64,000 nucleotides of DNA, from contig NZ_CANMAX010000001.1 in assembly GCF_947495995.1 (NCBI RefSeq), positions 868,001-932,000 of the forward strand, given 5' to 3'. Position numbers and translations under genes: made by a program. The first letter of the stretch is position 1; each line of letters starts with the position of its first letter. This DNA comes from an uncultured Tenacibaculum sp. Lineage in GTDB: Bacteria; Bacteroidota; Bacteroidia; Flavobacteriales; Flavobacteriaceae. A model generated the notes under the pieces. It was not told the DNA's origin. It worked only from the letters and a program-made list of their open reading frames with translations, and searched no databases. Positions 41,057 to 49,705 of the stretch are shown here, piece after piece.

Positions 41057-42118
41057 TTATCGCATAGTTACATCTTCGTAATTTCGTCTTACAAAATCTA
41101 AAGCACTTTCAAGAACTTCTCCCATATTTTTGCTTTTTTTGAAAGAGATATCTTTCGTAAAATCATGAATCTGCATTTTTAGCTGTTCTATATTTGCATC
41201 ATTAGAAATTTCATCATTTTTCATACAAAAAATCAGTTCATTCAAACGATCTTCAGAAGATAAAATACGCTTAGCTACAATCGATCTTTCTTCTAGTTTA
41301 TATTGCTCAATAGAATTTTCTTGAAGCTTATCTCCTACCAATTGTACCATCGGGTAATTTTCCTTGAAAAACTGCGGATAATACACTTTGAATTTTCCTT
41401 CAAAACATTGCTGATCAAAGTCAATTGCTCTAATTTTATACACCACACTATCAAAGTCATGAGTAGGAACAATCACATAATTGTAGGAACGCATATCACC
41501 TAACAAACGAATCATACAACGTTCATTAAATTTTACAAACTCTTTGGCAATTTGAGATTTTTGAGGCTCAGTACAACTTGGTAAAATTTCTTTAATAAAT
41601 GTATCTCCAGGAATTCCGGCAATATGTTCTTCAATTAAAGTGTCTTTATACACCAAGAAGTTGAGGTTATAAGGAGATAAAATATGCTCTAATTCTAAAC
41701 CATAAACACGTGAAGCATCTGTTTTCTTTACGTAGAAATAGGTGTAATTATCATTTAAAACATTTCTCACTTTCACACGGAAAGGTTTCGAGTTTCCGAA
41801 AGTACAGTAATCAACAGCATCGATATTTAAATATTGAATGTTGTCTTCGTTACCGTTGGAGTGTAAAATGTTGTAGACTTTCTTTAAGCTTAAATCAATT
41901 TCTTGTCGATCGAATTCAGAAAAATAAACACGTACCCAAAGTGTATCTTCATCGTTCTTGTCGTACACAACAACAGAACCTTGAAAACGGAGTAAATCTT
42001 CATAAAAAATCGGAATCTTAATATTTCTGCTGTGTTCTATCAAGTAATCATTTAGAAAGTGATTGATAGGAAAAGCAGGCTTTTTTTTCGACATTAATTT
42101 TTCTTCAGAGTGCTCCAT
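41057..42118 (-). CDS. Unknown protein next to the permuted ACP, with kinase-like motifs
   Basis: The chosen start is ATG at 42118 (MEHSEEKLMSKKKPAF). The open frame extends 45 codons further, but that stretch overlaps the divergent TonB-like gene and its promoter region and does not look like protein. The 353-residue product has no signal peptide. The segment GDMRSYNYVIV followed about 20 residues later by IRAIDFDQQCFEG resembles the catalytic loop and DFD/DFG turn of HipA/protein-kinase-fold proteins, but the glycine loop is not clear. I do not recognise the family. Its position 6 bp upstream of the ACP-like gene suggests that the two form a pair. Confidence 0.5.
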   Translation of the reverse strand: MEHSEEKLMSKKKPAFPINHFLNDYLIEHSRNIKIPIFYEDLLRFQGSVVVYDKNDEDTLWVRVYFSEFDRQEIDLSLKKVYNILHSNGNEDNIQYLNIDAVDYCTFGNSKPFRVKVRNVLNDNYTYFYVKKTDASRVYGLELEHILSPYNLNFLVYKDTLIEEHIAGIPGDTFIKEILPSCTEPQKSQIAKEFVKFNERCMIRLLGDMRSYNYVIVPTHDFDSVVYKIRAIDFDQQCFEGKFKVYYPQFFKENYPMVQLVGDKLQENSIEQYKLEERSIVAKRILSSEDRLNELIFCMKNDEISNDANIEQLKMQIHDFTKDISFKKSKNMGEVLESALDFVRRNYEDVTMR

Positions 42119-42202
42119 TGGGGTGTTTTTTTCAAATGTAAGTATTTTAAATGAAGAATTTTTGGAATAGTGTTTGTTGCTAGAACGAAAAACTACAAGA
42201 CT

Positions 42203-43222
42203 ATGAAAAACTACAGAATTACAATTCCCAAACCTTGCCATGAAGATTGGCAAAAAATGACGCCAAATGAGAAAGGACGTTTTTGTGCATCATGTACAAA
42301 AACAGTGGTTGATTTTACTAAAAAATCAACAAAAGAAATTCAAGAATATCTCACTGAAAATAAAGGAAAAAGAGTTTGTGGTCATTTCTACAGAAAGCAA
42401 TTAGATTCCATAGTAATTCAACTCCCAGATATTGTTTTTAATACGAATTTATCATTTCAAAAACTGTTTTTTCTAGCGCTACTTATTGTGATGGGAACTA
42501 CATTATTTAGTTGTAAAACGGAGCAAAAAACTCAGAAAATAGAGAAAGTAATGTTGATTGATAGCATCACTAAAGTTGAAAAAACAATAGATTCCTTAGC
42601 AGTTTTCAATCCGAAAGATTCTCTTAAAACGAAACCTACTTTTTGTCCTTCGCCTCCAGAGAAAAAAGATGATGTTGTAATTCTAGGAGATTTACCAATT
42701 CCAGAAAGTGGAGAGATTGTTGTTGAAACTACAGGAGATGTTGTCGAAATAAATTATGTTGAAAGAATAGACGAAGTTTCTAAGTTAATTGACAATTTGA
42801 AAGAAGAAGATGAAATAGAGCCTGTAGTTGGAATTATAACTCCTGCAGAAGAAAACAAAGAAAAATTCTACTCTTTTCGTTTTGTAGATAAACAACCAAG
42901 ATTTAAAGGTGTTGTTAAAAGAGCAAATGAAACATGGGAAAAGAACTTTGAACGAAAGATAAATGAATTTGTAATAAAAAACTTTGATTTTTCAACTACT
43001 GAAAACTTAGGATTATCCGAAGGTAAAAAGAAAATGTTTACTCAGATTACAATTGATACTTTAGGTAATGTAACTAATATTGAAACTAAGGCACCGCATC
43101 CTACGCTTAAAGAAGAACTCAAAAAATTGTTTGAAAAACTACCTCGATTTATTCCAGGAAAACACAACGGAAAAAATGTAAGTATTCGCTATATAATTCC
43201 AATAACCTTTATGGTTGAATAA
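42203..43222 (+). CDS. TonB-like energy transducer protein
   Basis: The start at 42203 gives MKNYRITIPKPCHEDWQKMTP, a conserved Bacteroidetes N-terminus with a Cys-rich segment (C12, C28, C31, C59; GRFCASCTKTVVDFTK) that may bind zinc. An upstream in-frame ATG at 42170 is considered less likely. A single transmembrane helix is at about residues 86-105. A proline/acidic linker follows, and the C-terminal 100 residues form a TonB-C-type domain: MFTQITIDTLGNVTNIETKAPHP, then KKLFEKLPRFIPGKHNGKNVSIRYIIPITF. The role is probably transfer of energy to an outer-membrane transporter; the partner is unknown. It is divergent from the gene at 42118. Confidence 0.78.
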   Translation: MKNYRITIPKPCHEDWQKMTPNEKGRFCASCTKTVVDFTKKSTKEIQEYLTENKGKRVCGHFYRKQLDSIVIQLPDIVFNTNLSFQKLFFLALLIVMGTTLFSCKTEQKTQKIEKVMLIDSITKVEKTIDSLAVFNPKDSLKTKPTFCPSPPEKKDDVVILGDLPIPESGEIVVETTGDVVEINYVERIDEVSKLIDNLKEEDEIEPVVGIITPAEENKEKFYSFRFVDKQPRFKGVVKRANETWEKNFERKINEFVIKNFDFSTTENLGLSEGKKKMFTQITIDTLGNVTNIETKAPHPTLKEELKKLFEKLPRFIPGKHNGKNVSIRYIIPITFMVE

Positions 43223-43234
43223 AGCATTTATAAG

Positions 43235-43242
43235 TACATTTG
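43235..43242 (+). promoter_or_regulatory. Putative -7 element of the adenylate kinase gene
   Basis: TACATTTG fits TAnnTTTG and lies 31 bp before the start codon at 43274; TTG at 43215-43217 is a weak -33 candidate. Confidence 0.55.
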
Positions 43243-43273
43243 TAGATAAACAATTGAAATAGAAATTAAAAAG

Positions 43274-43843
43274 ATGAAAATTTTAATCATCACAGGACCA
43301 CCATATTCTGGAAAAGGAACACAGTGTGAAATTTTAAAGAACCTTTTAAATTATAAACACATTTCTACAGGAGATCGTTGTAGACTAGAAAAAGAAAATG
43401 GAACTGACATCGGTAAAGAATTATCCAAATATGAAAAGAAAGGAGATTTAGTTCCAGATGAAATTATGAAAACATTATTCAGTCAAATTTTAGATGAAAA
43501 CAGATCTGAAGAAGGAATTATCTTAGACGGTTATCCGAGAACAATTCCACAAATGGACGATTTATTGGCTTTAGTTTCAGAAAAAGGATTGAGTATTGAA
43601 AAGGTAATTGATATTGAAGTTCCGAAAGAAGAATTACTACTTCGAGCAAAGAAACGAGCAGAAACTTCAAATCGAGAAGACGATAAAGATCCTGAAACAC
43701 ATTTGAAACGAATTCGAATTTTTGAAGAAACAACAAAGCCAGCGATTGCTTATATGAAAACAAAATTAGTGGTTACTACTTTTGATGGTATGGGTAATAT
43801 TCAAGAAATTACGAATAGAATTCAAGAGAGTTTGATGTTATAG
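43274..43843 (+). CDS. adk: Adenylate kinase-like nucleoside monophosphate kinase
   Basis: This 189-residue kinase catalyses phosphate transfer between ATP and a nucleoside monophosphate. The P-loop is GPPYSGKGTQ, where Tyr replaces the usual Gly (GxPGSGKGTQ). Other blocks are HISTGDRCRLEKENGT (NMP-binding), LDGYPRTIPQMDDL and RAKKRAETSNREDD (short LID). From memory, flavobacteria often carry a main adenylate kinase fused to hpt elsewhere; if so, this is a second, short enzyme. The deviations (GPPYSG, LDGYP) suggest a paralog, so the adk symbol is tentative. Confidence 0.8.
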   Translation: MKILIITGPPYSGKGTQCEILKNLLNYKHISTGDRCRLEKENGTDIGKELSKYEKKGDLVPDEIMKTLFSQILDENRSEEGIILDGYPRTIPQMDDLLALVSEKGLSIEKVIDIEVPKEELLLRAKKRAETSNREDDKDPETHLKRIRIFEETTKPAIAYMKTKLVVTTFDGMGNIQEITNRIQESLML

Positions 43844-43870
43844 GCAATGTTGAAAATAAGATCTTTTATA

Positions 43871-43963
43871 TGTCAGGTCGAGCGCAGTCGAGATCTTTTT
43901 TACTAATAACTCTCTATTGAATAGATAGAGATGAACAAGATTTCGACTGCGCTCAGTCTGACA
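43871..43963. repeat. REP-like inverted repeat pair between adk and dprA
   Basis: TCAGGTCGAGCGCAGTCGAG (43873-43892) and its inverted counterpart TTTCGACTGCGCTCAGTCTG (43941-43960) flank about 48 bp with a weak CTCTCTATT/AGATAGAG hairpin. The GTCGAGCGCAGTCGAGA core is similar to the first hairpin in mfd (33335). Located between two convergent genes, it could form a bidirectional transcript end. Confidence 0.75.
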
Positions 43964-43982
43964 CTTGACTTGAAGTTATATA

Positions 43983-45080
43983 TTACACCTCAAACATTTT
44001 TCCTGGTAAAGGTTTTATAATACCTTTTAATTCCATTTTTATTAATAAACCTGATAATTTGTATACAGGTATTTCACAATCTACAGCGATAAGATCTAAT
44101 AATTGTTTTCCATTCTTTAATAAATAATCATACACTTTTTGTTCTATCTCGCTTAAGGTTACAAATAATTCCGTTTGCTTAGCAACAGGTTGTTCTTTTA
44201 CATCCCAATTCAGCATTTTTATAATATCATCAGCTGAGGTTAATAAATGTGCCTGATTTGTTTTTATTAAATTATTACAGCCTTTACTGTAATAGTCACT
44301 CGTTTTTCCAGGTACAGCAAAAACATCACGATGATACGAGTTAGCAATATCAGCCGTGACTAATGCTCCTCCCCGCTCAGCAGATTCAATAACAATTGTT
44401 GCTTTCGATATACCTGCAACGATTCGATTTCGTTTTAAAAAATTTTCACGCATTGGTTGTTCGTTATGCCAGAACTCTGAAATTAATCCACCATGATCGA
44501 TAATTTTCGGAAGAAACTGTTTGTGTTTTTTAGGGTAAATCTCATTCAAACCGTGTGCAAGCACAGCTATCGTTTGTAAATTATGATCCATTGCGGCTTG
44601 ATGCGCACAAATATCAACACCATAAGCAAGACCGCTTACAATTAAAGGATCGTAAACAGCAATTGATTCAATTAAATTGCGACAAAATTCTTTTCCATAG
44701 TTTGTCATGTTTCGAGTTCCAACAATAGAAATAATACGATCTGTATGCCAATTTAAATTTCCATCATGAAAAAATAACAACGGTGCATCCTGACAATTTT
44801 TTAAGTTCTTCGGATAATCTTCATCAAAACAATATGAATATTGGATGTTATGCTTCTCAATATAGTTGAATTCTGCTGCTGCAAGTTTTTGAGTTTTTTC
44901 AGAAAGTAGATTGTTAATGGTGTACTCTCCTATTCCATCGATTTTAAGTAAAGACGATTTTTTTTCTTGAAAAATTTGTGTTGCAGAGCCTAGTGTGCGT
45001 ATCAATTTTTTTGAAATAATGTCACCAACGTTTGGTGTTGACTGTAAACGCAATACAGCCAATAGTTCTTTTTCTAGCAT
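43983..45080 (-). CDS. dprA: DNA-processing protein DprA
   Basis: DprA loads RecA onto incoming single-stranded DNA during natural transformation. The 365-residue protein has the SAM/HhH-like N-terminal part (RLQSTPNVGDIISKKLIRTLG, LLKIDGIGEYTI) and the Rossmann-like DprA core: SIVGTRNMTNYGKEF, VSGLAYGVDICAHQAAM, IAVLAHGLNEIYPKKH, GGLISE. The C-terminal winged helix (EIEQKVYDYLLKNGKQLLDLIAV...) is also present. It is the only obvious transformation gene here. It is convergent with adk across a REP-like repeat pair, and divergent from the HU/SPOR gene. Confidence 0.95.
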   Translation of the reverse strand: MLEKELLAVLRLQSTPNVGDIISKKLIRTLGSATQIFQEKKSSLLKIDGIGEYTINNLLSEKTQKLAAAEFNYIEKHNIQYSYCFDEDYPKNLKNCQDAPLLFFHDGNLNWHTDRIISIVGTRNMTNYGKEFCRNLIESIAVYDPLIVSGLAYGVDICAHQAAMDHNLQTIAVLAHGLNEIYPKKHKQFLPKIIDHGGLISEFWHNEQPMRENFLKRNRIVAGISKATIVIESAERGGALVTADIANSYHRDVFAVPGKTSDYYSKGCNNLIKTNQAHLLTSADDIIKMLNWDVKEQPVAKQTELFVTLSEIEQKVYDYLLKNGKQLLDLIAVDCEIPVYKLSGLLIKMELKGIIKPLPGKMFEV

Positions 45081-45143
45081 TTTCTTTTTCTTAAATTAGA
45101 AGGCCAAAAATTAAAAAATATGACCTACTAAACACAAATATAC

Positions 45144-45174
45144 TTTTTTTAAATCAACAAAAAAGCTAACTTTG
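45144..45174 (+). promoter_or_regulatory. Putative promoter of the HU/SPOR gene
   Basis: The -7 element TAACTTTG (45167-45174) is preceded at 19 bp by TTTT (45144-45147). The first ATG (45180) is only 6 bp downstream, so the transcript is nearly leaderless unless translation starts at the third codon (ATG at 45186). Confidence 0.6.
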
Positions 45175-45179
45175 TACTT

Positions 45180-46100
45180 ATGATGATGAGAAGCTACATA
45201 AAGGAATTGTTATATCGTTACGATTGTGTGATCGTTCCGAACTTTGGAGGATTTGTATCAAATACAACTAATACACAATTAGTTGATGGAATTTTTTATC
45301 CACCTACAAAGAAGATTTCTTTTAATGCTCAATTGCAACATAACGATGGTTTATTAGCTAATGAAGTTGCTTCTGTTTTAAATATTTCTTTTGAAGAAGC
45401 TGTTGCTAAAATTTTAGAAACAGTTGCAGAATGGAAAGAAACGCTTAAAGAAAATACTTTAGAAATTAATGAAGTTGGATCTTTAACTTTAAATGAAGAA
45501 AGTCAATTAGTATTCAAACCTAATACAACTACAAATTTCTTAACAAGCTCATTCGGGTTTTCACCAGTGAATTACCCAGTTATTGAGCGTGTTGAAGAAA
45601 AAGTAATTCCTTTACCAACAGTTACTTCTTTTGATGAAGAGAAAATGACTGAAGAGGAAAAATCTACTAAAAAGCCATTTAGAATTGTTAAGTATGCTGC
45701 AGCAGCTGCTATTTTAATAGCTGGTACAGTTGGTTTACAACAATTCAATAAGAATAATAACAACAATGCTATTGGTGAACAAAACCTAGTTGAGGAAAAA
45801 ATTCAGCAAGCTACTTTTGTTATTGACGATCAATTGCCAACAATTAGTTTAGATATTGCTAAAGAAGATAGCGATGCTACTGCTTATATTATTGCTGGAG
45901 CTTTTCAATTAGAAGAAAATGCGCGTAAAAAAATTACTGAATTAAAAAGTAAAGGTTACGATGCTAAAATTCTTGGTAAAAACCAATGGGGCTTAACACA
46001 AGTTTCTGTCGGTTCTTACGCTTCTAAAGATGCTGCTAAAGAGGTAATTGAAAAGGTTAGAGAAGAAGCTTCTAAAGATGCTTGGATTCTTGTAAAGTAA
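45180..46100 (+). CDS. HU-like/CCDC81 domain and SPOR domain envelope protein
   Basis: This 306-residue protein begins with a Bacteroidetes HU-CCDC81-type segment (SYIKELLYRYDCVIVPNFGGFVSN, then FYPPTKKISFNAQLQHNDGLLANEVA). A transmembrane helix follows at about residues 171-185 (KYAAAAAILIAGTVGLQQF), and the C-terminal 80 residues are a SPOR domain (AYIIAGAFQLEENARKKITELKSKGYDAKILGKN...VGSYASKDAAKEV), which binds denuded peptidoglycan glycans at division sites. So it probably links the cytoplasmic side to septal peptidoglycan. Two start options exist: ATG at 45180 or at 45186. Confidence 0.88.
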   Translation: MMMRSYIKELLYRYDCVIVPNFGGFVSNTTNTQLVDGIFYPPTKKISFNAQLQHNDGLLANEVASVLNISFEEAVAKILETVAEWKETLKENTLEINEVGSLTLNEESQLVFKPNTTTNFLTSSFGFSPVNYPVIERVEEKVIPLPTVTSFDEEKMTEEEKSTKKPFRIVKYAAAAAILIAGTVGLQQFNKNNNNNAIGEQNLVEEKIQQATFVIDDQLPTISLDIAKEDSDATAYIIAGAFQLEENARKKITELKSKGYDAKILGKNQWGLTQVSVGSYASKDAAKEVIEKVREEASKDAWILVK

Positions 46101-46123
46101 TTCCGATATTTTTTTTATTAAAC

Positions 46124-46154
46124 TTTAAATCCATTGTGGGTTTAGTTATCTTTG
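46124..46154 (+). promoter_or_regulatory. Putative promoter of the thioesterase gene
   Basis: TTTA (46124-46127), 19 bp, then TATCTTTG (46147-46154), a TAnnTTTG match. The apparent TTG start at 46152 lies inside this element, so the ATG at 46170 is the real start. Confidence 0.65.
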
Positions 46155-46169
46155 CGGGAAATTTTAGAA

Positions 46170-46682
46170 ATGGAAGCTAAAACCCCACAACAATCACGAA
46201 CAGTACTTACAGATCTTGTTTTACCAGGAGAAACAAATTATTTAGATAATCTTTTTGGTGGAGAACTATTGGCTCGTATGGACAGAGCTTGTAGTATTGC
46301 TGCACGCCGTCATTCACGCAGAATTGTTGTAACAGCTTCTGTAAATCATGTTGCTTTTACCAAATCTGTACCTGTAGGTAGTGTAGTTACTTTAGAAGCT
46401 AAAGTTTCTAGGGCTTTTACATCGTCTATGGAGGTTTTTGTAGATGTTTGGATAGAAGACCGTCAATCTGGTGAAAAAACGAAAGTAAACGAAGGTATTT
46501 ACACATTTGTAGCCGTAGACGAAACAGGAAAACCTGTGCCAATTCCAAAAATTAATCCAGAAACTGAATTAGAACAACAACGTTTTGACGGAGCTTTACG
46601 TAGAAAGCAACTAAGCTTAATCTTAGCTGGTAAAATGCAACCTAAAGATGCTACAGAGCTTAAAGCTTTGTTCGTCGACTAG
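46170..46682 (+). CDS. Acyl-CoA thioesterase (hotdog fold)
   Basis: This 170-residue protein hydrolyses acyl-CoA thioesters. It has the BFIT/BACH-type hotdog layout: LPGETNYLDNLFGGELLARMDRACSIAARRHS (conserved N/D region), then VVTASVNHVAFTKSVPVGSVVTLEAKV, and a short helical C-terminus (RKQLSLILAGKM). A longer form would start at TTG 46152 (MREILE) but that TTG is part of the -7 element, so the ATG at 46170 is used. The acyl-chain preference is unknown. Its 3' end overlaps the convergent AI-2E transporter gene by 23 nt. Confidence 0.88.
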   Translation: MEAKTPQQSRTVLTDLVLPGETNYLDNLFGGELLARMDRACSIAARRHSRRIVVTASVNHVAFTKSVPVGSVVTLEAKVSRAFTSSMEVFVDVWIEDRQSGEKTKVNEGIYTFVAVDETGKPVPIPKINPETELEQQRFDGALRRKQLSLILAGKMQPKDATELKALFVD

Positions 46683-47721
46683 ATTTATTTGTTATTTCAT
46701 CTATTTCTCCATTTTCTGAGAGCATAATGGCTATAGATCTTGTTTTTTCAAACTGAGAGAAAACAATAATCATAATTACGGTAATTGGTACAGAAAGTAC
46801 CATTCCTGTAATTCCCCAGATTTTGCCCCATACAGAAAGTGCGAGTATTGTTACAAGCGGACTTAAATTTAAAGATTTACCAAACAAGCGAGGTTCGATT
46901 ACATTTCCTACAACTACTTGAATTATTCCAACAGCAACGGTAATAATTAAGAACGGAGTAAAATCTCCAAACTGCAATAAACTAAATATTGCAGGGAAAA
47001 GTGTACCTATTAACGAACCTACGGTCGGAATATAGTTTAATAAGAAGATTAGAAAGGCCCAAAACGGCGCACTATCTACTCCAACGAAAAGAAGTACAAA
47101 GTAGCTTAAAATACCCGTTAAAATGCTTACATAGGTCTTTAATCGTAAATAATTAGAAATAGAATCTTCTATTTTATCAATCATCGTTTGAATACTCTCG
47201 TAATTATTATTTCTACTGAAGACCATATAGATCTTTTTTACAAAAGAACGTTCTTCAAGAAATAAGAATAAAGCATAAATGATAATCATAAACGTGTCTC
47301 CTAATATTCCGCTTACACCATTGGCAACATCACCAAGAACAGATCCGTAATTAAAATCACCAACAACAGATTTTATCGATGTTAAAAGATCTACATTCAA
47401 ATAATTACCTAGACCGTTGATAATCTTCTGAATATTAGGTTCGTATTTTGTGTACGATTCGGTAACATTAGTAACGCTATTCGTAACAATTTCCGAAACA
47501 AATCCAAAAGCTAAAATGATGATTGTAAATACTAAAATATTGCTAATCCATTTAGGAATAAACTTTTCTGCAAAAGGAATTTTATATATAATTTTTCTAA
47601 TCTCACGAGTAAAAAACCAGAAAATAACCGCAAAAATAAACGGGATTAAAATGCCTTTACCTATAACCAAAATAGCTATAATAGCAGTGGTAACAATAAT
47701 AAAATTAGAAGCTCTATTCAT
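46660..47721 (-). CDS. AI-2E family transporter
   Basis: This 353-residue inner-membrane protein has seven to eight predicted helices, with two hydrophobic ones at the start (IIVTTAIIAILVIGKGILIPFIFAVIFWFF) and a periplasmic loop (about 85-130) characteristic of the AI-2 exporter family. The signature FLLNYIPTVGSLIGTLFP and PLVTILALSVWGKIWGITGMVLSVPI are present. Some members export autoinducer-2 or transport Na+/H+; the substrate here is unknown. The gene starts at 47721, overlapping the stop of the upstream EnvC-like gene by one base, so the two are coupled. Confidence 0.9.
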   Translation of the reverse strand: MNRASNFIIVTTAIIAILVIGKGILIPFIFAVIFWFFTREIRKIIYKIPFAEKFIPKWISNILVFTIIILAFGFVSEIVTNSVTNVTESYTKYEPNIQKIINGLGNYLNVDLLTSIKSVVGDFNYGSVLGDVANGVSGILGDTFMIIIYALFLFLEERSFVKKIYMVFSRNNNYESIQTMIDKIEDSISNYLRLKTYVSILTGILSYFVLLFVGVDSAPFWAFLIFLLNYIPTVGSLIGTLFPAIFSLLQFGDFTPFLIITVAVGIIQVVVGNVIEPRLFGKSLNLSPLVTILALSVWGKIWGITGMVLSVPITVIMIIVFSQFEKTRSIAIMLSENGEIDEITNKSSRRTKL

Positions 47722-48929
47722 TAGTTAGATCTTATCCATTTTGCTGGATCGAGTTTAGTTGTGTTTTTATTTAAAACGAAAATTAAATCTGTTTTTCCTG
47801 TTACTTTATTTGTAAAAACGGTTCCTAAAGATGTTCCTGTAGTTACACTTTGTCCGTTTTTCACAAATACAGTTCGTAAATTAGAATATGTCGTAATGTA
47901 ATCTCCATGCTGTACCATTACACTTTTTGTTCCCTTATCAGACTTTGTAATACTTAGTACTTTACCATTAAAAACACTTTTCGCAGCAGCACCTTTCTTC
48001 CCTCTAATATGTAAACCTGTTCCGTTAATTGTAATCGACTTAAATGTTGGATGCGGTTGAACACCAAACTTTCTCGTTACAACTCCGTCTATAGGCCAAG
48101 GAAGACTTCCTTTGTTTTGTTCAAACTTGGCTTTTAAATTTTTCTCGGCTTTTGTTAATAAGAACTCACCTTTCTTAGCTTTTCCTTTTTTACCTTTATT
48201 TGCTTTGGCAATGGCAGCTCTAATGATGCGATCTATTCGTTTAGCAACAGCTTTTTCTTCTCTGATTTTTTTATTTAACTGACGCTTGTATTTACTTTCT
48301 TGATTTTTAATTTTACTTACTAATTCCTCCTGCTCCTCTTTTTCATTTTCTATTCTCTTTTTCTGAGTAGTTTCGGTATTAATAAGTGATTTTTTCTGAT
48401 TCTTCTTTTTCGTTAGAGAATCATTTAAGCGTTCAATATCTTTAGTCTTCGTAATTATTTTCTGAGCCTGTTTCTTTCTGAAACTCTTGTATTGCTCAAT
48501 ATATTTAATTCGCTTATAAGCTTGTAAAAAGTTTTCTGAAGACAATAAAAACATGGTTTTACTTTGTTGCGACTTGCTTTTGTATGATTTAAAAACCATA
48601 TCTGCATAATCAGCTTTTAAAGTAGAAAGTTCTTTATTGTTAGATGATATTTTTTTTTCGTTTTGCTTTATTTCTTTGTTTAATTCTTCGGTTTCTAAAC
48701 GAATAGTTTCAATTAACTGTTCACGAACCGTTATTTTCTGACTTAAATCTTTTAAGTCGTCTAAAGCATTTGTTTTTTCTTTTTTAGTTTCAAAAAGTAA
48801 CGTATTGATCTTTTTGATTTCTTTATTAATCTTTTTACGGCGTTTTTCTAGCTCTTTTCTTCCTTGAGCATATGAAGACATGCTAAAGCAGAAAAAACTT
48901 AAAAGAGATATGTAAAAAAAGCGTTTCAC
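47721..48929 (-). CDS. EnvC-like murein hydrolase activator (M23-type, coiled coil)
   Basis: This 402-residue protein has a signal peptide (about 1-21, SMSSYAQG), a long coiled coil (about 22-240) and a C-terminal LytM/M23-like domain (about 285-400). The region GTGLHIRGKKGAAAKSVFNGKV aligns with HxGxDI-type peptidases, but the first zinc-ligand pattern is changed, while VMVQHGDYITTYSNL keeps a His. This is the degenerate form that activates cell-wall amidases during division (EnvC/NlpD-like). It lies between the DUF4292 lipoprotein gene and the transporter with overlapping ends. Inferred role: activation of an amidase at the septum. Confidence 0.85.
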   Translation of the reverse strand: MKRFFYISLLSFFCFSMSSYAQGRKELEKRRKKINKEIKKINTLLFETKKEKTNALDDLKDLSQKITVREQLIETIRLETEELNKEIKQNEKKISSNNKELSTLKADYADMVFKSYKSKSQQSKTMFLLSSENFLQAYKRIKYIEQYKSFRKKQAQKIITKTKDIERLNDSLTKKKNQKKSLINTETTQKKRIENEKEEQEELVSKIKNQESKYKRQLNKKIREEKAVAKRIDRIIRAAIAKANKGKKGKAKKGEFLLTKAEKNLKAKFEQNKGSLPWPIDGVVTRKFGVQPHPTFKSITINGTGLHIRGKKGAAAKSVFNGKVLSITKSDKGTKSVMVQHGDYITTYSNLRTVFVKNGQSVTTGTSLGTVFTNKVTGKTDLIFVLNKNTTKLDPAKWIRSN

Positions 48930-49702
48930 TATAGTTCTATTTCTTTATATCCAGAAGGAATTCTGAATGGCATTTCAAGATTTGTATTAAAATTAACCGA
49001 TCGAACATCTATGCTAATATTAGTAAATTTATCTTTCTCCTTAGCTGTTATTGTTGTTTTCTTAGGGAAAAGAAATTTTCCTTTTTTAATATAATCTGCG
49101 TAACTAATGTCTAATCGTTGTGCTTTTAGTTCATTAACTAAATGCTGTTTTTTTAATTTATAGTGATTAGGGTTTATTTGGTAAAAGATATCGAATAACT
49201 CCAATTGTTTTTTTGGATACAATTGATAAGCATTATCAATAATAGTAACCTTTTGCTTGTTTTTCGATATATCTAGAACGGCCTGACCTAGCAACATATT
49301 TTGAAGTTGTGTGAAATTAACATCAAAACCAAGTAATTCTTTTAGCATAGAAAAATCTCCTTCAAAATAATTCTTTTTGTACGGAGAGTAAAAACTAACT
49401 TTTTCTGGAGTAATTTTAGCTTTAAAAACAGTGATTAATTTTGTTCCTTTTAACCAAATTACTTCGTCTTTTTTGATTCTCATTTTTACAGAGAAACCAA
49501 TATTTTCCTTTTTGTCTTTATACTTAACTTTAAGTTTAGCATCGATTGTTTTTCCATCAAAATCGGCAGACAAATGCTTTTTAACAACTCTTCTTGCAGA
49601 TAACTCTTTAATTGCTGTACTATTGGCAGCATCTTTAGTTGTTTTACAAGAAAACAAGGTAGATAGTGCCAAAATGAGAAGTATCCCGTAAGTTTTTTTC
49701 AT
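48929..49702 (-). CDS. DUF4292 family lipoprotein
   Basis: This 257-residue protein has a lipoprotein signal (LLILALSTLFSCKTTKD, lipobox Cys19) and a LolA-like antiparallel beta region (SADFDGKTIDAKLKVKYKDKKENIGFSVKMRIKKDEVIWLKG). This matches the Bacteroidetes DUF4292 family, usually found next to EnvC and a TPR gene as it is here. It may be an outer-membrane-anchored lipid or lipoprotein-binding factor. Its stop codon overlaps the EnvC-like start by one base and it follows the TPR gene by 3 bp, so the block is an operon. Confidence 0.85.
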   Translation of the reverse strand: MKKTYGILLILALSTLFSCKTTKDAANSTAIKELSARRVVKKHLSADFDGKTIDAKLKVKYKDKKENIGFSVKMRIKKDEVIWLKGTKLITVFKAKITPEKVSFYSPYKKNYFEGDFSMLKELLGFDVNFTQLQNMLLGQAVLDISKNKQKVTIIDNAYQLYPKKQLELFDIFYQINPNHYKLKKQHLVNELKAQRLDISYADYIKKGKFLFPKKTTITAKEKDKFTNISIDVRSVNFNTNLEMPFRIPSGYKEIEL

Positions 49703-49705
49703 CGA

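Noticed and set aside
42119..42253. N-terminal extension of the 41057 gene to 42253
   Set aside because: It overlaps the divergent TonB-like gene start and encodes no plausible protein sequence; ATG at 42118 fits better.
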